Positions 24,109 to 32,511 of a stretch of 64,000 nt of DNA are shown piece by piece (positions within the stretch are counted from its first letter, which is position 1; every line of letters starts with the position of its first letter). Made by a program: the position numbers and the translations under genes. The stretch is from Flavobacterium ginsenosidimutans (GTDB lineage: Bacteria; Bacteroidota; Bacteroidia; Flavobacteriales; Flavobacteriaceae), in assembly GCF_003254625.1 (NCBI RefSeq), contig NZ_QJRJ01000077.1, forward strand, positions 268,922-332,921, written 5' to 3'. Below the pieces are notes generated by a model. That model did no database searches. It was not told the DNA's origin and was given only the letters and a program-made list of their open reading frames with translations.

Positions 24109-26115
24109 TTACAATTTTTTAAATCTCACTGCTCCACCACCAGCTCCGCCTAATTTCAATTGTAATTTATCTGAAGCTTTTACTGTTTTCTTAGAAATTG
24201 CCACTGCTTCTGGATTATGCGTTTGATCTGTTCCTTCAGCATCTACATAAATCTGAGCTTCATAGGTTGCATTTGGATCTAAGAATGATAATGAAACCTC
24301 AACATTTCTTGGTTTTTCGTTGGTCAAAGTTCCTAAATACCAATCAGCGCTGTTTCTGTCTTTTCTTGCTGTTGTGATGTACTCGCCAATTTTTCCTTCT
24401 AAGATTTTAGTGTCTTCCCAATCTGTTGGAACGTCTTTTAAGAATTGTAAAGCTGGTTTTCCTTCATAATTTTCTGGAAGATCGGCTAACATTTGAATTG
24501 GAGAATAAATTGTAACATACAATGCCAATTGCTGTCCAACTGTTCCCTGAATTCTTTTTCCTGGATAGCCCTGTTTTACCTCAACATCAAAAATTCCAGG
24601 TGTAAAATCCATTGGTCCAGAAAGCAATCTTGTAAACGGAATAATACTTAAATGGTTTGGCGGATTTCCTTCGCTCCAAGCGTTATATTCTTGTCCACGC
24701 GCTGCTTCTCTCGAAACCATGTTTGGGAAAGTTCTTCTTTCTCCAGTATCTTTTATTGATTCGTGGTATAAAACCGCTAAATCGTATTGTGCTGCCTTTT
24801 CTAAAATGTATCTGAAATAATTTACTCCAAACTGTCCGAAGTGCATTTGTTTCATATTCAATTTAGAACCTACGTGACCGATTTTTACGGTATGGATTCC
24901 CAATTTTTTGTATAAAGCAAAACCTTCGTCAACTTCTTTTAAGTAGTTAATTAAGTTTGAACCTGTTTCGTGATATCCGATTAATTCGATGTTCTTTTTC
25001 TTTCCGTATTCAACCACTTTTTCTAAGTCGAAATTGTCTGCACTTTTTGTGAAACTGAACATGTGCATACGGTTTTCATACCAACCCGGTGTCCAGCCTT
25101 TATTCCAGCCTTCAATCAATAAATGGTTGAAACCTTCTTTTGCTGTAAAGTCGATATATGTTTCAGCATTTTTAGTTGTTGCGCCTTGTTTGTCGCTTTC
25201 CCAGAAAGTATATTTTCCAATGTGCATTCCCCACCAGATTCCTAAATACTTGTATGGTTTAAAATAGCTGTTTGTATTTTTTAATTTGTTTGGTTCATTT
25301 AAATTTAAAACCAAATAAGAAGTAATCAATTCACCTGGATTTTCTCCAATTTGAAGTGTTCTCCAAGAAGAAGTGAAAGTATCTTTTACACGAACTTTAA
25401 CTCCGTCAGGCCAAGGCACCAAATCCGATTTTAGTTCTGTTCCTTTATTATTCACTAAAGTCATACTTGCAAAATCGATCAAGTTTGCTTCGTGAAAACT
25501 TAAAGCCAATCCGCTTTTGCTTTCAATTGTTAATGGCGTTAAAACGGTATCCAAAGTACTTACTGGCGCATCTTTAAAAAGATATTCGTCACGGTTTTCT
25601 CTGTTTGCGGGAATCCACCAAGCTTTTCCGTCTTCTTTTAAGTTAAAAGTTGTTTTTTCATCCATGATGAAAATACTGTCTTTTACATTTTGTTTTGGAT
25701 ACACATATCTAAAAGCAACTCCATCATCAAAAGCACGAAACTGAATTTGTAATTTTCTTTTGTTTCCTGTTTTTTGCTGTAAATCGACTACCAATTGATT
25801 GTAGTGATTTCTGATATTTTTCTTTTCTCCCCAAACTTGTTCCCAAGTTTCGTCAAACGTAGAAGTTTTTGCTCCTTTAATTTCAAAATTTGAACTTAAG
25901 TCTTCGTTTCCTTTCAATACAAATCCCATATCTGACGGAGAAATTACTTCAGTTTTTCCGTGAGAAACTGCATATTTTGGAGCATTTTTTACTAACTCAA
26001 ATTTGATTTTGTTTTTTCCGTCTGGCGATGCCAATTCGTAAGCGTTTTTCGTTTTTTGACTGTAGCCTATTGCTATTGAAAACAATACGGCTGGGAGAAT
26101 TAGATAGTTTTTCAT
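24109..26115 (-). CDS. GH97 glycoside hydrolase, predicted inverting alpha-glucosidase subgroup
   Basis: A 668-residue enzyme from the ATG at 26115, which gives a proper signal peptide (MKNYLILPAVLFSIAIGYSQ). An in-frame ATG nine codons upstream would spoil it. GH97 splits into inverting enzymes, which use two glutamates as base (SusB), and retaining alpha-galactosidases, which have an Asp nucleophile. Here the segment VKIGHVG has Gly where retaining members have the Asp, and E452 (YHESI) and E470 (REAARGQEY) are kept, so the inverting SusB-like type is favoured. Its substrate in a xyloglucan-type locus is not obvious, since the only common alpha-linked sugars there are xylose and fucose. Confidence 0.9.
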   Translation of the reverse strand: MKNYLILPAVLFSIAIGYSQKTKNAYELASPDGKNKIKFELVKNAPKYAVSHGKTEVISPSDMGFVLKGNEDLSSNFEIKGAKTSTFDETWEQVWGEKKNIRNHYNQLVVDLQQKTGNKRKLQIQFRAFDDGVAFRYVYPKQNVKDSIFIMDEKTTFNLKEDGKAWWIPANRENRDEYLFKDAPVSTLDTVLTPLTIESKSGLALSFHEANLIDFASMTLVNNKGTELKSDLVPWPDGVKVRVKDTFTSSWRTLQIGENPGELITSYLVLNLNEPNKLKNTNSYFKPYKYLGIWWGMHIGKYTFWESDKQGATTKNAETYIDFTAKEGFNHLLIEGWNKGWTPGWYENRMHMFSFTKSADNFDLEKVVEYGKKKNIELIGYHETGSNLINYLKEVDEGFALYKKLGIHTVKIGHVGSKLNMKQMHFGQFGVNYFRYILEKAAQYDLAVLYHESIKDTGERRTFPNMVSREAARGQEYNAWSEGNPPNHLSIIPFTRLLSGPMDFTPGIFDVEVKQGYPGKRIQGTVGQQLALYVTIYSPIQMLADLPENYEGKPALQFLKDVPTDWEDTKILEGKIGEYITTARKDRNSADWYLGTLTNEKPRNVEVSLSFLDPNATYEAQIYVDAEGTDQTHNPEAVAISKKTVKASDKLQLKLGGAGGGAVRFKKL

Positions 26116-26475
26116 GTTTTTTGGTATTATTTTTTTTGCCACAGATTAAAAGGATTTTTTTGTTTGCGGATTTTTTTCTCGCAGATTTGGCAGATTTTTG
26201 CAGATTTATTTTAATCTTTTTAATCCTTTAATCTGTGGCTTAAACTTTTTTAAACACATAGAATCATAACTCATTGGAAACTTAAAAAAAGGCGTTTCAC
26301 TTGTTTAAACAAACATAGTTTCTATGTGTGAGAAACTAGTTTCTTTCCATTTTCCTTTTATTCACAAACAAAAACCTATGTTTCTATGTGTTTAAATATT
26401 TATTTTTTGCCACGAATTGCACCAATTATCACCAATTCAATTCGTGGAAATTCGTGTAATTAGTGGCTAACTTTT
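26116..26475. repeat. 360-base gap with three successive inverted repeats
   Basis: Three different inverted repeats fill the gap between GH31 and GH97. GCCACAGATTAAA and its complement lie at 26138-26156 and 26222-26239. TTTAAACACATAGAA and its complement lie at 26249-26263 and 26381-26396, with smaller copies inside. A GCCACGAATT element with complementary ends lies at 26409-26467. No coding frame is seen. Direct repeats of GCAGATTT occur inside the first. Confidence 0.75.
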
Positions 26476-28875
26476 TTATTTTGCCCACTCGGTTTTAAAA
26501 GTGGTTTTTCCGTTTAATGGATTTGCAACTACATCGAAATTATTTCCATTTTTAGTAACTTTTATTTCTTGTACTGCGTCACCTTCTGGTAAAAATACTT
26601 TGGCTGTTGCCGAAGTAGTTTTATCGCTTGCGTAAACTTTCAAAGTCAATTTACTCCAATCCATATCTTTTGTAGACTGCGCTAAACCGATGTGTGGAAT
26701 TGCAGTTCCATCTTTAATTAAAACGATAATTGGCACCTCGCCCGCTTTGATTTTATGCCAGCCTGACTGATACACTTTTTTAGTTTGATAATCGATCCAA
26801 GTTCCTTCTGGAAGATAAACGTCTCTTTCTTCAACCTCTTCAAAAAGCGGTGCAACCAACATACTCGAACCAAATAAATATTGATTATCTACTAACCAAG
26901 CTCCCGGATCGTTTGGATATTCTACAAAAAGAGCGCGCATCATTGGCAATCCTTTTTGAGAACTTTCTTTTGCTTGTGCGTAGATATATGGCATTAATTC
27001 GTAACGCATATTATCTGCTTTTCTAAATCCTTCTAAGAATTCTTTGCTGTACAACCAAGGTTCGCGAGGTGGTTCTCCGTGGCTTCTTACGTGCGAAGTA
27101 AACATTCCAAATGGTGTCCATCTTCTGTAAATATTCTCAGGAGATTTTGTTGCGAAACCTCCAACATCATGACTCCAGAAACTGAATCCGCTTAAACCTA
27201 ATGAAAGTCCGCCGCGTAATTCTGCTGACATTGCTCCGTTTGAAGTTTCAGAATCTCCTCCCCAATGTAAAGGGTAACGCTGTGATCCTGCCCAAGTACT
27301 TCTTGCCCAAATTAAAGTGTATCCTTTTTCTTTTTGAGTGATTTCTGCAACAGCTTTATTGTAACGTAACGGATATAAATTGTGCTCATAGAAACCAGTT
27401 CTTCCAGAATGGTAAATTCCGTCTGGCGGTGCCGCTTCTCCAAAATCTACTTTGAAAACTGCAACGCCTTCATCAAATAATTTTTTCAATTTTCCTTGGT
27501 ACCAAGTTACCGTTTCTGGATTTGAGAAATCTAAAACAGCGTCTTCGTACGGAAGATTTCCTTTTCTATCTCTTACCGCTAAGTTTTTATCCATGATTTC
27601 TGGGAACAAAGTATTCTTTGGCGTGAAATAAGGTAATTGCCATAAACAAACTTGGAAACCGTCTTTCTTTAAATCAGACATCATTTTTGTGGCATCTGGG
27701 AAACGAGATTTTGCAAACTCATAATTGTTTCTCCAATCTACATCAAACCAGCCTGTATCGAAGTGAATTACGTCTGTTGGGATTTTATATTTACGTAAAT
27801 CTCTTGCTACTTCTCTTCCTTCTTTTTCAGAGAAATAAGTGATTCTACTCATCCAGAAACCGAAAGACCAAAGTGGCGGCATTGCAGCTTTTCCAGTCAA
27901 ATTCGTGTATTGGTCTAAGATATCTTTTGGTTCTCCAATAAAGAAAAATAAATCTGCTTCGTCATCTCCAATGTACATTTCGTTGGCACTTGAAAAGTAT
28001 TTCCCGAAGTCCACTGTAATTGGTGTTGAATGGTGCATGAAAACTCCGTAACCACGGCTGCTCATGTAAAACGGAATCGGTTTGTACATCGTTTCGTTTT
28101 GGATTCCATTTGCGTCATCCGTCCATAAAACTACTTTTTGTCCGCGTTTGTTGAATTGGGTAAATGATTCACCACAACCAAATATTTTTTCGTCTGGTTC
28201 TAAGCTGAAAGCTGCACCCATACTTCTTGAATAATCGCTGTTTCTGCGAACATAAGAAAACGGAAGTGTCGGCGTGTATGTATTTTTAAAATCGGTATCG
28301 TGAAGTGTGCTTGTCAGCAATTTTCCTTTTTCATCGTAGATTTTTACGTGCCAAGGTTTTGTCAAAATTTCAACTCTTCCGTGTTTACTTGTATAACTGT
28401 GACCGCCTTCAATTTTAGCATATTTCCATAATTCAGGATGATTTGGCGCAACGCCGTCAACCAACATTAAAGATGTTGCCTGTGGATGAAATTGCGGTCC
28501 AGAAGTCGTTTTGATTCTAACTGTTCTGTCTGAAACAAACTGAATTTCGAATGGCAAAACAGGAGATTCTGCATATTCTGTTGTTGGAAATTCGTTTGCT
28601 TTTTCAACATCTGGTTTCATCATCATGTTGTTGAAAGCCTGACGTGTTTTATAATTGTATCTCAAATATTTGATGGTTCCTTTTCCCGTTGCAGGATCAA
28701 AAGAAGCCAATTCGTCGGCAAAATAAAAAGTGTTCAGATAGTTCTGAAAATCTTTACTGATATCTATTGGAGCATTTAATACATCTGCATTTTGAATTTG
28801 AGCATTAGCATTTGGAACTGCTAAAAATCCAAACATAAGAGCAGAAAATAATGCGGTTAGTTTTGAGTTTTTCAT
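26476..28875 (-). CDS. GH31 alpha-xylosidase
   Basis: A 799-residue enzyme with signal peptide (residues 1-25, ending NANAQ). An N-terminal beta-sandwich is followed by a (beta/alpha)8 barrel from about residue 330. The nucleophile D477 lies in FKVDFGEAAP and the general acid D541 in HWGGDSETS. The KxDFGE signature and HFDTGWFDVDW block are those of YicI-like alpha-xylosidases rather than of alpha-glucosidases. The reaction is release of non-reducing-end alpha-1,6-linked xylose from xyloglucan oligosaccharides. It is the most specific marker for xyloglucan in this locus, together with the BACON-GH5. Confidence 0.93.
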   Translation of the reverse strand: MKNSKLTALFSALMFGFLAVPNANAQIQNADVLNAPIDISKDFQNYLNTFYFADELASFDPATGKGTIKYLRYNYKTRQAFNNMMMKPDVEKANEFPTTEYAESPVLPFEIQFVSDRTVRIKTTSGPQFHPQATSLMLVDGVAPNHPELWKYAKIEGGHSYTSKHGRVEILTKPWHVKIYDEKGKLLTSTLHDTDFKNTYTPTLPFSYVRRNSDYSRSMGAAFSLEPDEKIFGCGESFTQFNKRGQKVVLWTDDANGIQNETMYKPIPFYMSSRGYGVFMHHSTPITVDFGKYFSSANEMYIGDDEADLFFFIGEPKDILDQYTNLTGKAAMPPLWSFGFWMSRITYFSEKEGREVARDLRKYKIPTDVIHFDTGWFDVDWRNNYEFAKSRFPDATKMMSDLKKDGFQVCLWQLPYFTPKNTLFPEIMDKNLAVRDRKGNLPYEDAVLDFSNPETVTWYQGKLKKLFDEGVAVFKVDFGEAAPPDGIYHSGRTGFYEHNLYPLRYNKAVAEITQKEKGYTLIWARSTWAGSQRYPLHWGGDSETSNGAMSAELRGGLSLGLSGFSFWSHDVGGFATKSPENIYRRWTPFGMFTSHVRSHGEPPREPWLYSKEFLEGFRKADNMRYELMPYIYAQAKESSQKGLPMMRALFVEYPNDPGAWLVDNQYLFGSSMLVAPLFEEVEERDVYLPEGTWIDYQTKKVYQSGWHKIKAGEVPIIVLIKDGTAIPHIGLAQSTKDMDWSKLTLKVYASDKTTSATAKVFLPEGDAVQEIKVTKNGNNFDVVANPLNGKTTFKTEWAK

Positions 28876-28899
28876 TGGTTAATAATCTAGATGTTAGTT

Positions 28900-28998
28900 T
28901 ATCCTAACAGGTTTCCAAAACCTGTTAGGTATTTATTTTTTTTAATATCTTAATTAAATATATTGATACCTAACAGGTTTTGGAAACCTGTTAGGATA
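28900..28998. repeat. Nested inverted repeat, copy 2 (two 32-bp arms)
   Basis: Arms 28900-28931 and 28967-28998 are exact complements and identical to the arms at 13942-13973 and 14011-14042. The 35-base spacer is different. It lies between the GH2 stop (29009) and the GH31 start (28875). Confidence 0.9.
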
Positions 28999-29008
28999 GC
29001 GCAACTTA

Positions 29009-31495
29009 TTATTCGGTTGTAATTACAATTGTGGATTGTTTCAATCCGTTTGCACTTGCGGTTAATTCCAATCTTCCTGATTTATCTCCAGATTGTACAA
29101 TAACCAAGCATTTTCCAGCCAAAGCCGTATGTTTATTTCCTTTATACGATTCGTGACTAACTGGATCTCCACTGCAAACGCCTACGATTTTTCCGTTTCC
29201 TTTTAAAGAGAAGTTGATTTCGTTATTGGCATTTGGCGCTATCGTTCCATTAGCATCTAAAATATCTACAGTTACAAAAGACAAATCATTTTTGTCTGCT
29301 TTGATTGTACTTCTGTCTGCTGTCAGTTTTAATTGTGAAGGATTTCCAGCCGTTTTGATCTCTTTTTCTAAAACTACTTTTCCGTCTTTACGAGAAATGG
29401 CTTTTAAAGTTCCAGCTTCAAAAGGAATTCTCCACATTACGTGCAAATCGTCTCCTTTTTTACTTCTTTTTCCAACTGATTTTCCGTTTACGAAAAGTTC
29501 CACCTCATCGGCTTTATTGTAATATGCCCAAACATCAACAGTTTGTCCAGCTTTCCAATTCCAATGCGGGAAAATATGAAGAACGGTTTTATCTGTCCAT
29601 TCGCTTTGGTACATATAATAAACATCTTTTGGGAAACCAGCTAAATCTACAATTCCAAAATACGAACTTACAGATGGCCATTCGTACGGAGTTGGTTCTC
29701 CGATATAATCGAAACCTGTCCAAACGTACATTCCTGCCAAGAAATCATATTTTTTGATGACTTTCCAAGTTGCTTCGTGTGTAGAACCCCAAGGTGTCTG
29801 TACTTGGTCATAAGCTGAAACCGTATTTCCAGGATTTCCTCCTTCAAATTTTTTATCCCAACTAACCGGCCATTTTTTGATGGTGTCTGAAACCGCATCG
29901 TAATAACCTCTTGTCTGTAAGCCTGAAGTGGTTTCAGTTGCGATAAAAGGTGTATTTGGGAAGTTCTTCAGATGATGTTCGAATGTCTGGTGCGCATAAT
30001 TGTATCCAATTAAATCTAAAACTCCAGATCCAGCAAGCGGATTAATTGAAACATTCTTTTTCTCAAACTGCAAAGTCACTGCATCAATATTCATATTTAC
30101 TGGCGGATTCATTCCCGCAGTAATTGGTCTTGTTTTATCATATTGACGTGTAATTGCCGCCAATTCTTTTGCAATTTCAATACCTGTTTCGTTCCACTGC
30201 TCTGGAATTTCATTACCAATACTCCACATAAAAATACTAGCATGATTTCGGTCGCGTAACAACTGATCGATTAGATCTTGTTTGTGCCATTTGTCCCAAT
30301 CGTTAGCATAATCGTATTTAGTTTTGTTTTGTTTCCACATATCAAAAGCTTCATCCATGACAATGAAACCCATTTTGTCGCAAAGCTGTAAAAGTTCTGG
30401 AGCAGGCGGATTGTGAGAGGTTCTGATTCCGTTTACCCCCATTTCTTTCAAGATTTCTAACTGGCGTTCGATTGCACGCGTGTTGATTGCAGAACCCAAC
30501 GGGCCTAAATCGTGATGCATACAAACTCCTTTTATTTTGACTTGTTTTCCATTCAAAATAAACCCTTTATTCAAATCGAATTTAAAATCTCTGATTCCGA
30601 AAGTGGTTTTGTATTGATCAATGATTTTATCGTCAAGCGAAATTTCGGTAACTGCTGTGTACAATTCAGGTTTTTCATCTGACCATAATGCAGGATTTTC
30701 AACTTCAGCTGATTGCTTTACAATTTGATTTCCATTTGCATTGATTGTTATATCTTGAGTAACCGATGTTACTTTGGTATCTTCTTTAAAAATAGTTGTC
30801 GTTACTTTTGCTTTTTTACCTTCTTTGTATTGATTTTTAATTGTTGTTTCAATACTTACAGAAGCTTTTTCAGCCGTAACTTTTGGAGTTGTAATATAAG
30901 TTCCCCATTGTCCAACGTGAAGTTTGTCTGTTGTTTCGATCCAGACATTTCTAAAAATTCCTGAACCCGAATACCAGCGTGAATTGGGTTGTTTTGAATT
31001 GTCAACCTTAACAATTATTTCGTTGTTTTTGTCTCCGTAGTTTAAGTACGGCGTAATTTCATATTGAAAACCAATGTATCCGTTTGGACGTTTTCCTAAA
31101 TAATGCCCGTTTACCCAAACTTCGCTGTTTCTGTAAACACCGTCAAAAGTGATTGAAGTTATTTTTGTGCTGTCTTCTGCAGCAACTTTAAATGTTTTTT
31201 TGTACCAGCCTAAACCTCCGTTAAGAGATCCTCCGCCATAACCTGCAGGACTTTTTTCATCAAATTTCCCTTCGATGCTCCAATCATGCGGAACGTCTAA
31301 AGTTCTCCATTTTGTAGAAGTTCCAATAGTATCTTTATCTACAATACTATCATTTAGATGAAAGCTCCAATCTGCATTAAAAGAAACTTTTCGGTTTATA
31401 AATGCATCCTCCTTTTTTGAACAAGAATTCAAGAAAAAAACTCCAGCTGCAACTGCCCATAAACTTATGTTTTTTATGTTTTTTTTAATTTGCAT
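29009..31495 (-). CDS. GH2 beta-galactosidase (lipoprotein)
   Basis: An 828-residue lipoprotein (lipobox LNSC, C25, then SKKED). Domain order: a jelly-roll sugar-binding domain (about 35-190, with VPHDWSIEG), an immunoglobulin-like domain (about 200-300), a catalytic barrel from about 305 with acid/base E429 in WSIGNE and nucleophile E521 in IATETTSG, then beta-sandwich domains to the end. The last, SQLKLTADRSTIKADKND, resembles invasin-like Ig domains. It is predicted to remove beta-1,2-linked galactose from xyloglucan side chains, as BoGH2A does. It is separated from the SusCD-lipoprotein genes by a strong hairpin. Confidence 0.92.
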   Translation of the reverse strand: MQIKKNIKNISLWAVAAGVFFLNSCSKKEDAFINRKVSFNADWSFHLNDSIVDKDTIGTSTKWRTLDVPHDWSIEGKFDEKSPAGYGGGSLNGGLGWYKKTFKVAAEDSTKITSITFDGVYRNSEVWVNGHYLGKRPNGYIGFQYEITPYLNYGDKNNEIIVKVDNSKQPNSRWYSGSGIFRNVWIETTDKLHVGQWGTYITTPKVTAEKASVSIETTIKNQYKEGKKAKVTTTIFKEDTKVTSVTQDITINANGNQIVKQSAEVENPALWSDEKPELYTAVTEISLDDKIIDQYKTTFGIRDFKFDLNKGFILNGKQVKIKGVCMHHDLGPLGSAINTRAIERQLEILKEMGVNGIRTSHNPPAPELLQLCDKMGFIVMDEAFDMWKQNKTKYDYANDWDKWHKQDLIDQLLRDRNHASIFMWSIGNEIPEQWNETGIEIAKELAAITRQYDKTRPITAGMNPPVNMNIDAVTLQFEKKNVSINPLAGSGVLDLIGYNYAHQTFEHHLKNFPNTPFIATETTSGLQTRGYYDAVSDTIKKWPVSWDKKFEGGNPGNTVSAYDQVQTPWGSTHEATWKVIKKYDFLAGMYVWTGFDYIGEPTPYEWPSVSSYFGIVDLAGFPKDVYYMYQSEWTDKTVLHIFPHWNWKAGQTVDVWAYYNKADEVELFVNGKSVGKRSKKGDDLHVMWRIPFEAGTLKAISRKDGKVVLEKEIKTAGNPSQLKLTADRSTIKADKNDLSFVTVDILDANGTIAPNANNEINFSLKGNGKIVGVCSGDPVSHESYKGNKHTALAGKCLVIVQSGDKSGRLELTASANGLKQSTIVITTE

Positions 31496-31570
31496 AGGTA
31501 CTTTTTTTGTTTTTGGAATTTGAAGATAGAAATAAAAATTGATTTCATTTATTTCTTAATAAAATAATTT

Positions 31571-31619
31571 AAGTCTCAGTCTTAAAGAACATTACAAAAT
31601 GTTTTTAGGACTGAGACTT
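31571..31619 (-). terminator. Long hairpin after the SusC/D/lipoprotein genes (attenuator or processing site)
   Basis: Arms 31571-31593 and 31598-31619 pair over about 21 bp with one mismatch and one bulge and leave a four-base ACAA loop. In transcription order it lies 15 bases after the surface-lipoprotein stop and before GH2. The following tract is A/T-rich but without a pure T-run, so partial termination or 3'-end protection is as likely as full termination. Confidence 0.75.
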
Positions 31620-31633
31620 CAAAACTAACTAAC

Positions 31634-32494
31634 TTACGATTTTGGCTTGTAATGGAATACAATTAAACAAACTCCTTCACCAGTTCTACTTTGATCTCTT
31701 ACTACTGCTAATCTTAAAGATGTTTTAGTAATCTCAACCAATTTTACACTATACCAGTTACTGCAGTCTCCATAATAGTCTCCACCGTAAAGCATTTCGA
31801 CACCACCATTAAAAACTAATTTATTATTTGCTATATCAAATGTGTATGTTCCAGTTTTAGTTGTTTGATTGTTGTTTGCAATCGCTGTTTGAGTAACAGA
31901 TGTATTGTAATTTCCATTTAAATCAAAATACATTTCTCCCCAATTTTTATTTGGCATAACCCAAGAATTACTTGCGTAATCTGGAAACCAGTTCCAATAA
32001 TCGCTTCCTGTTGGGTTGTAAGGATAGTCTAAACCAGCCCAGCCAATAGGATCAACAAAATCTAAAACCCATGTTTTTCCGTCAACTCCATTCGTCAACA
32101 TTTCCCATTTAGGATCTTTAAAGTAAGTGTCATCATTTTCAGCGATATCAACCACAGTAGGAGCAGCTTCTACAGAACCTCCTCTTGTATAAGCCGTGAA
32201 ATAAATAGTATATTTTCCAGCAAAAGGTAAAGTTACCTGATCACTACTTTTATTTGAGTGTCCTAATTCATTTCCAGCAGCGTCTACATATTTCCAATAT
32301 GGAATAACTGTAGGGTCTTCGCTTTTAAGAATTACAATATTTTTGTTTGTTGCATCTTGAGTCACAGAATATTCAAGTGTTTCTGGTGTCAAGGTAACTG
32401 CTGGAAGGCTTTCGCGATCTTCGATAGCCTCGCAAGAAGCTAAACCTGAACTTATCGTTGCAGCAGTTAATAAAATATATAATATACGTTTCAT
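31634..32494 (-). CDS. Surface glycan-binding lipoprotein of the PUL (SusE/SGBP-B position)
   Basis: A 286-residue lipoprotein from the ATG at 32494 (an ATG two codons earlier is possible), with lipobox GLASC (C21). Residues about 30-120 look like a PKD-type beta-sandwich (KYTIYFTAYTRGGSVEAAPT). The C-terminal part is rich in Trp and Tyr (SDYWNWFPDYASNSW, GGDYYGDCSNWY), as in carbohydrate-binding surfaces. It directly follows susD, the usual position of a second surface glycan-binding protein. It is shorter than typical multi-domain SGBP-B proteins. I do not recognise a named C-terminal family; glycan binding is inferred from position and aromatics. Confidence 0.78.
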   Translation of the reverse strand: MKRILYILLTAATISSGLASCEAIEDRESLPAVTLTPETLEYSVTQDATNKNIVILKSEDPTVIPYWKYVDAAGNELGHSNKSSDQVTLPFAGKYTIYFTAYTRGGSVEAAPTVVDIAENDDTYFKDPKWEMLTNGVDGKTWVLDFVDPIGWAGLDYPYNPTGSDYWNWFPDYASNSWVMPNKNWGEMYFDLNGNYNTSVTQTAIANNNQTTKTGTYTFDIANNKLVFNGGVEMLYGGDYYGDCSNWYSVKLVEITKTSLRLAVVRDQSRTGEGVCLIVFHYKPKS

Positions 32495-32511
32495 AGTCAT
32501 TTTGTTTTAAA

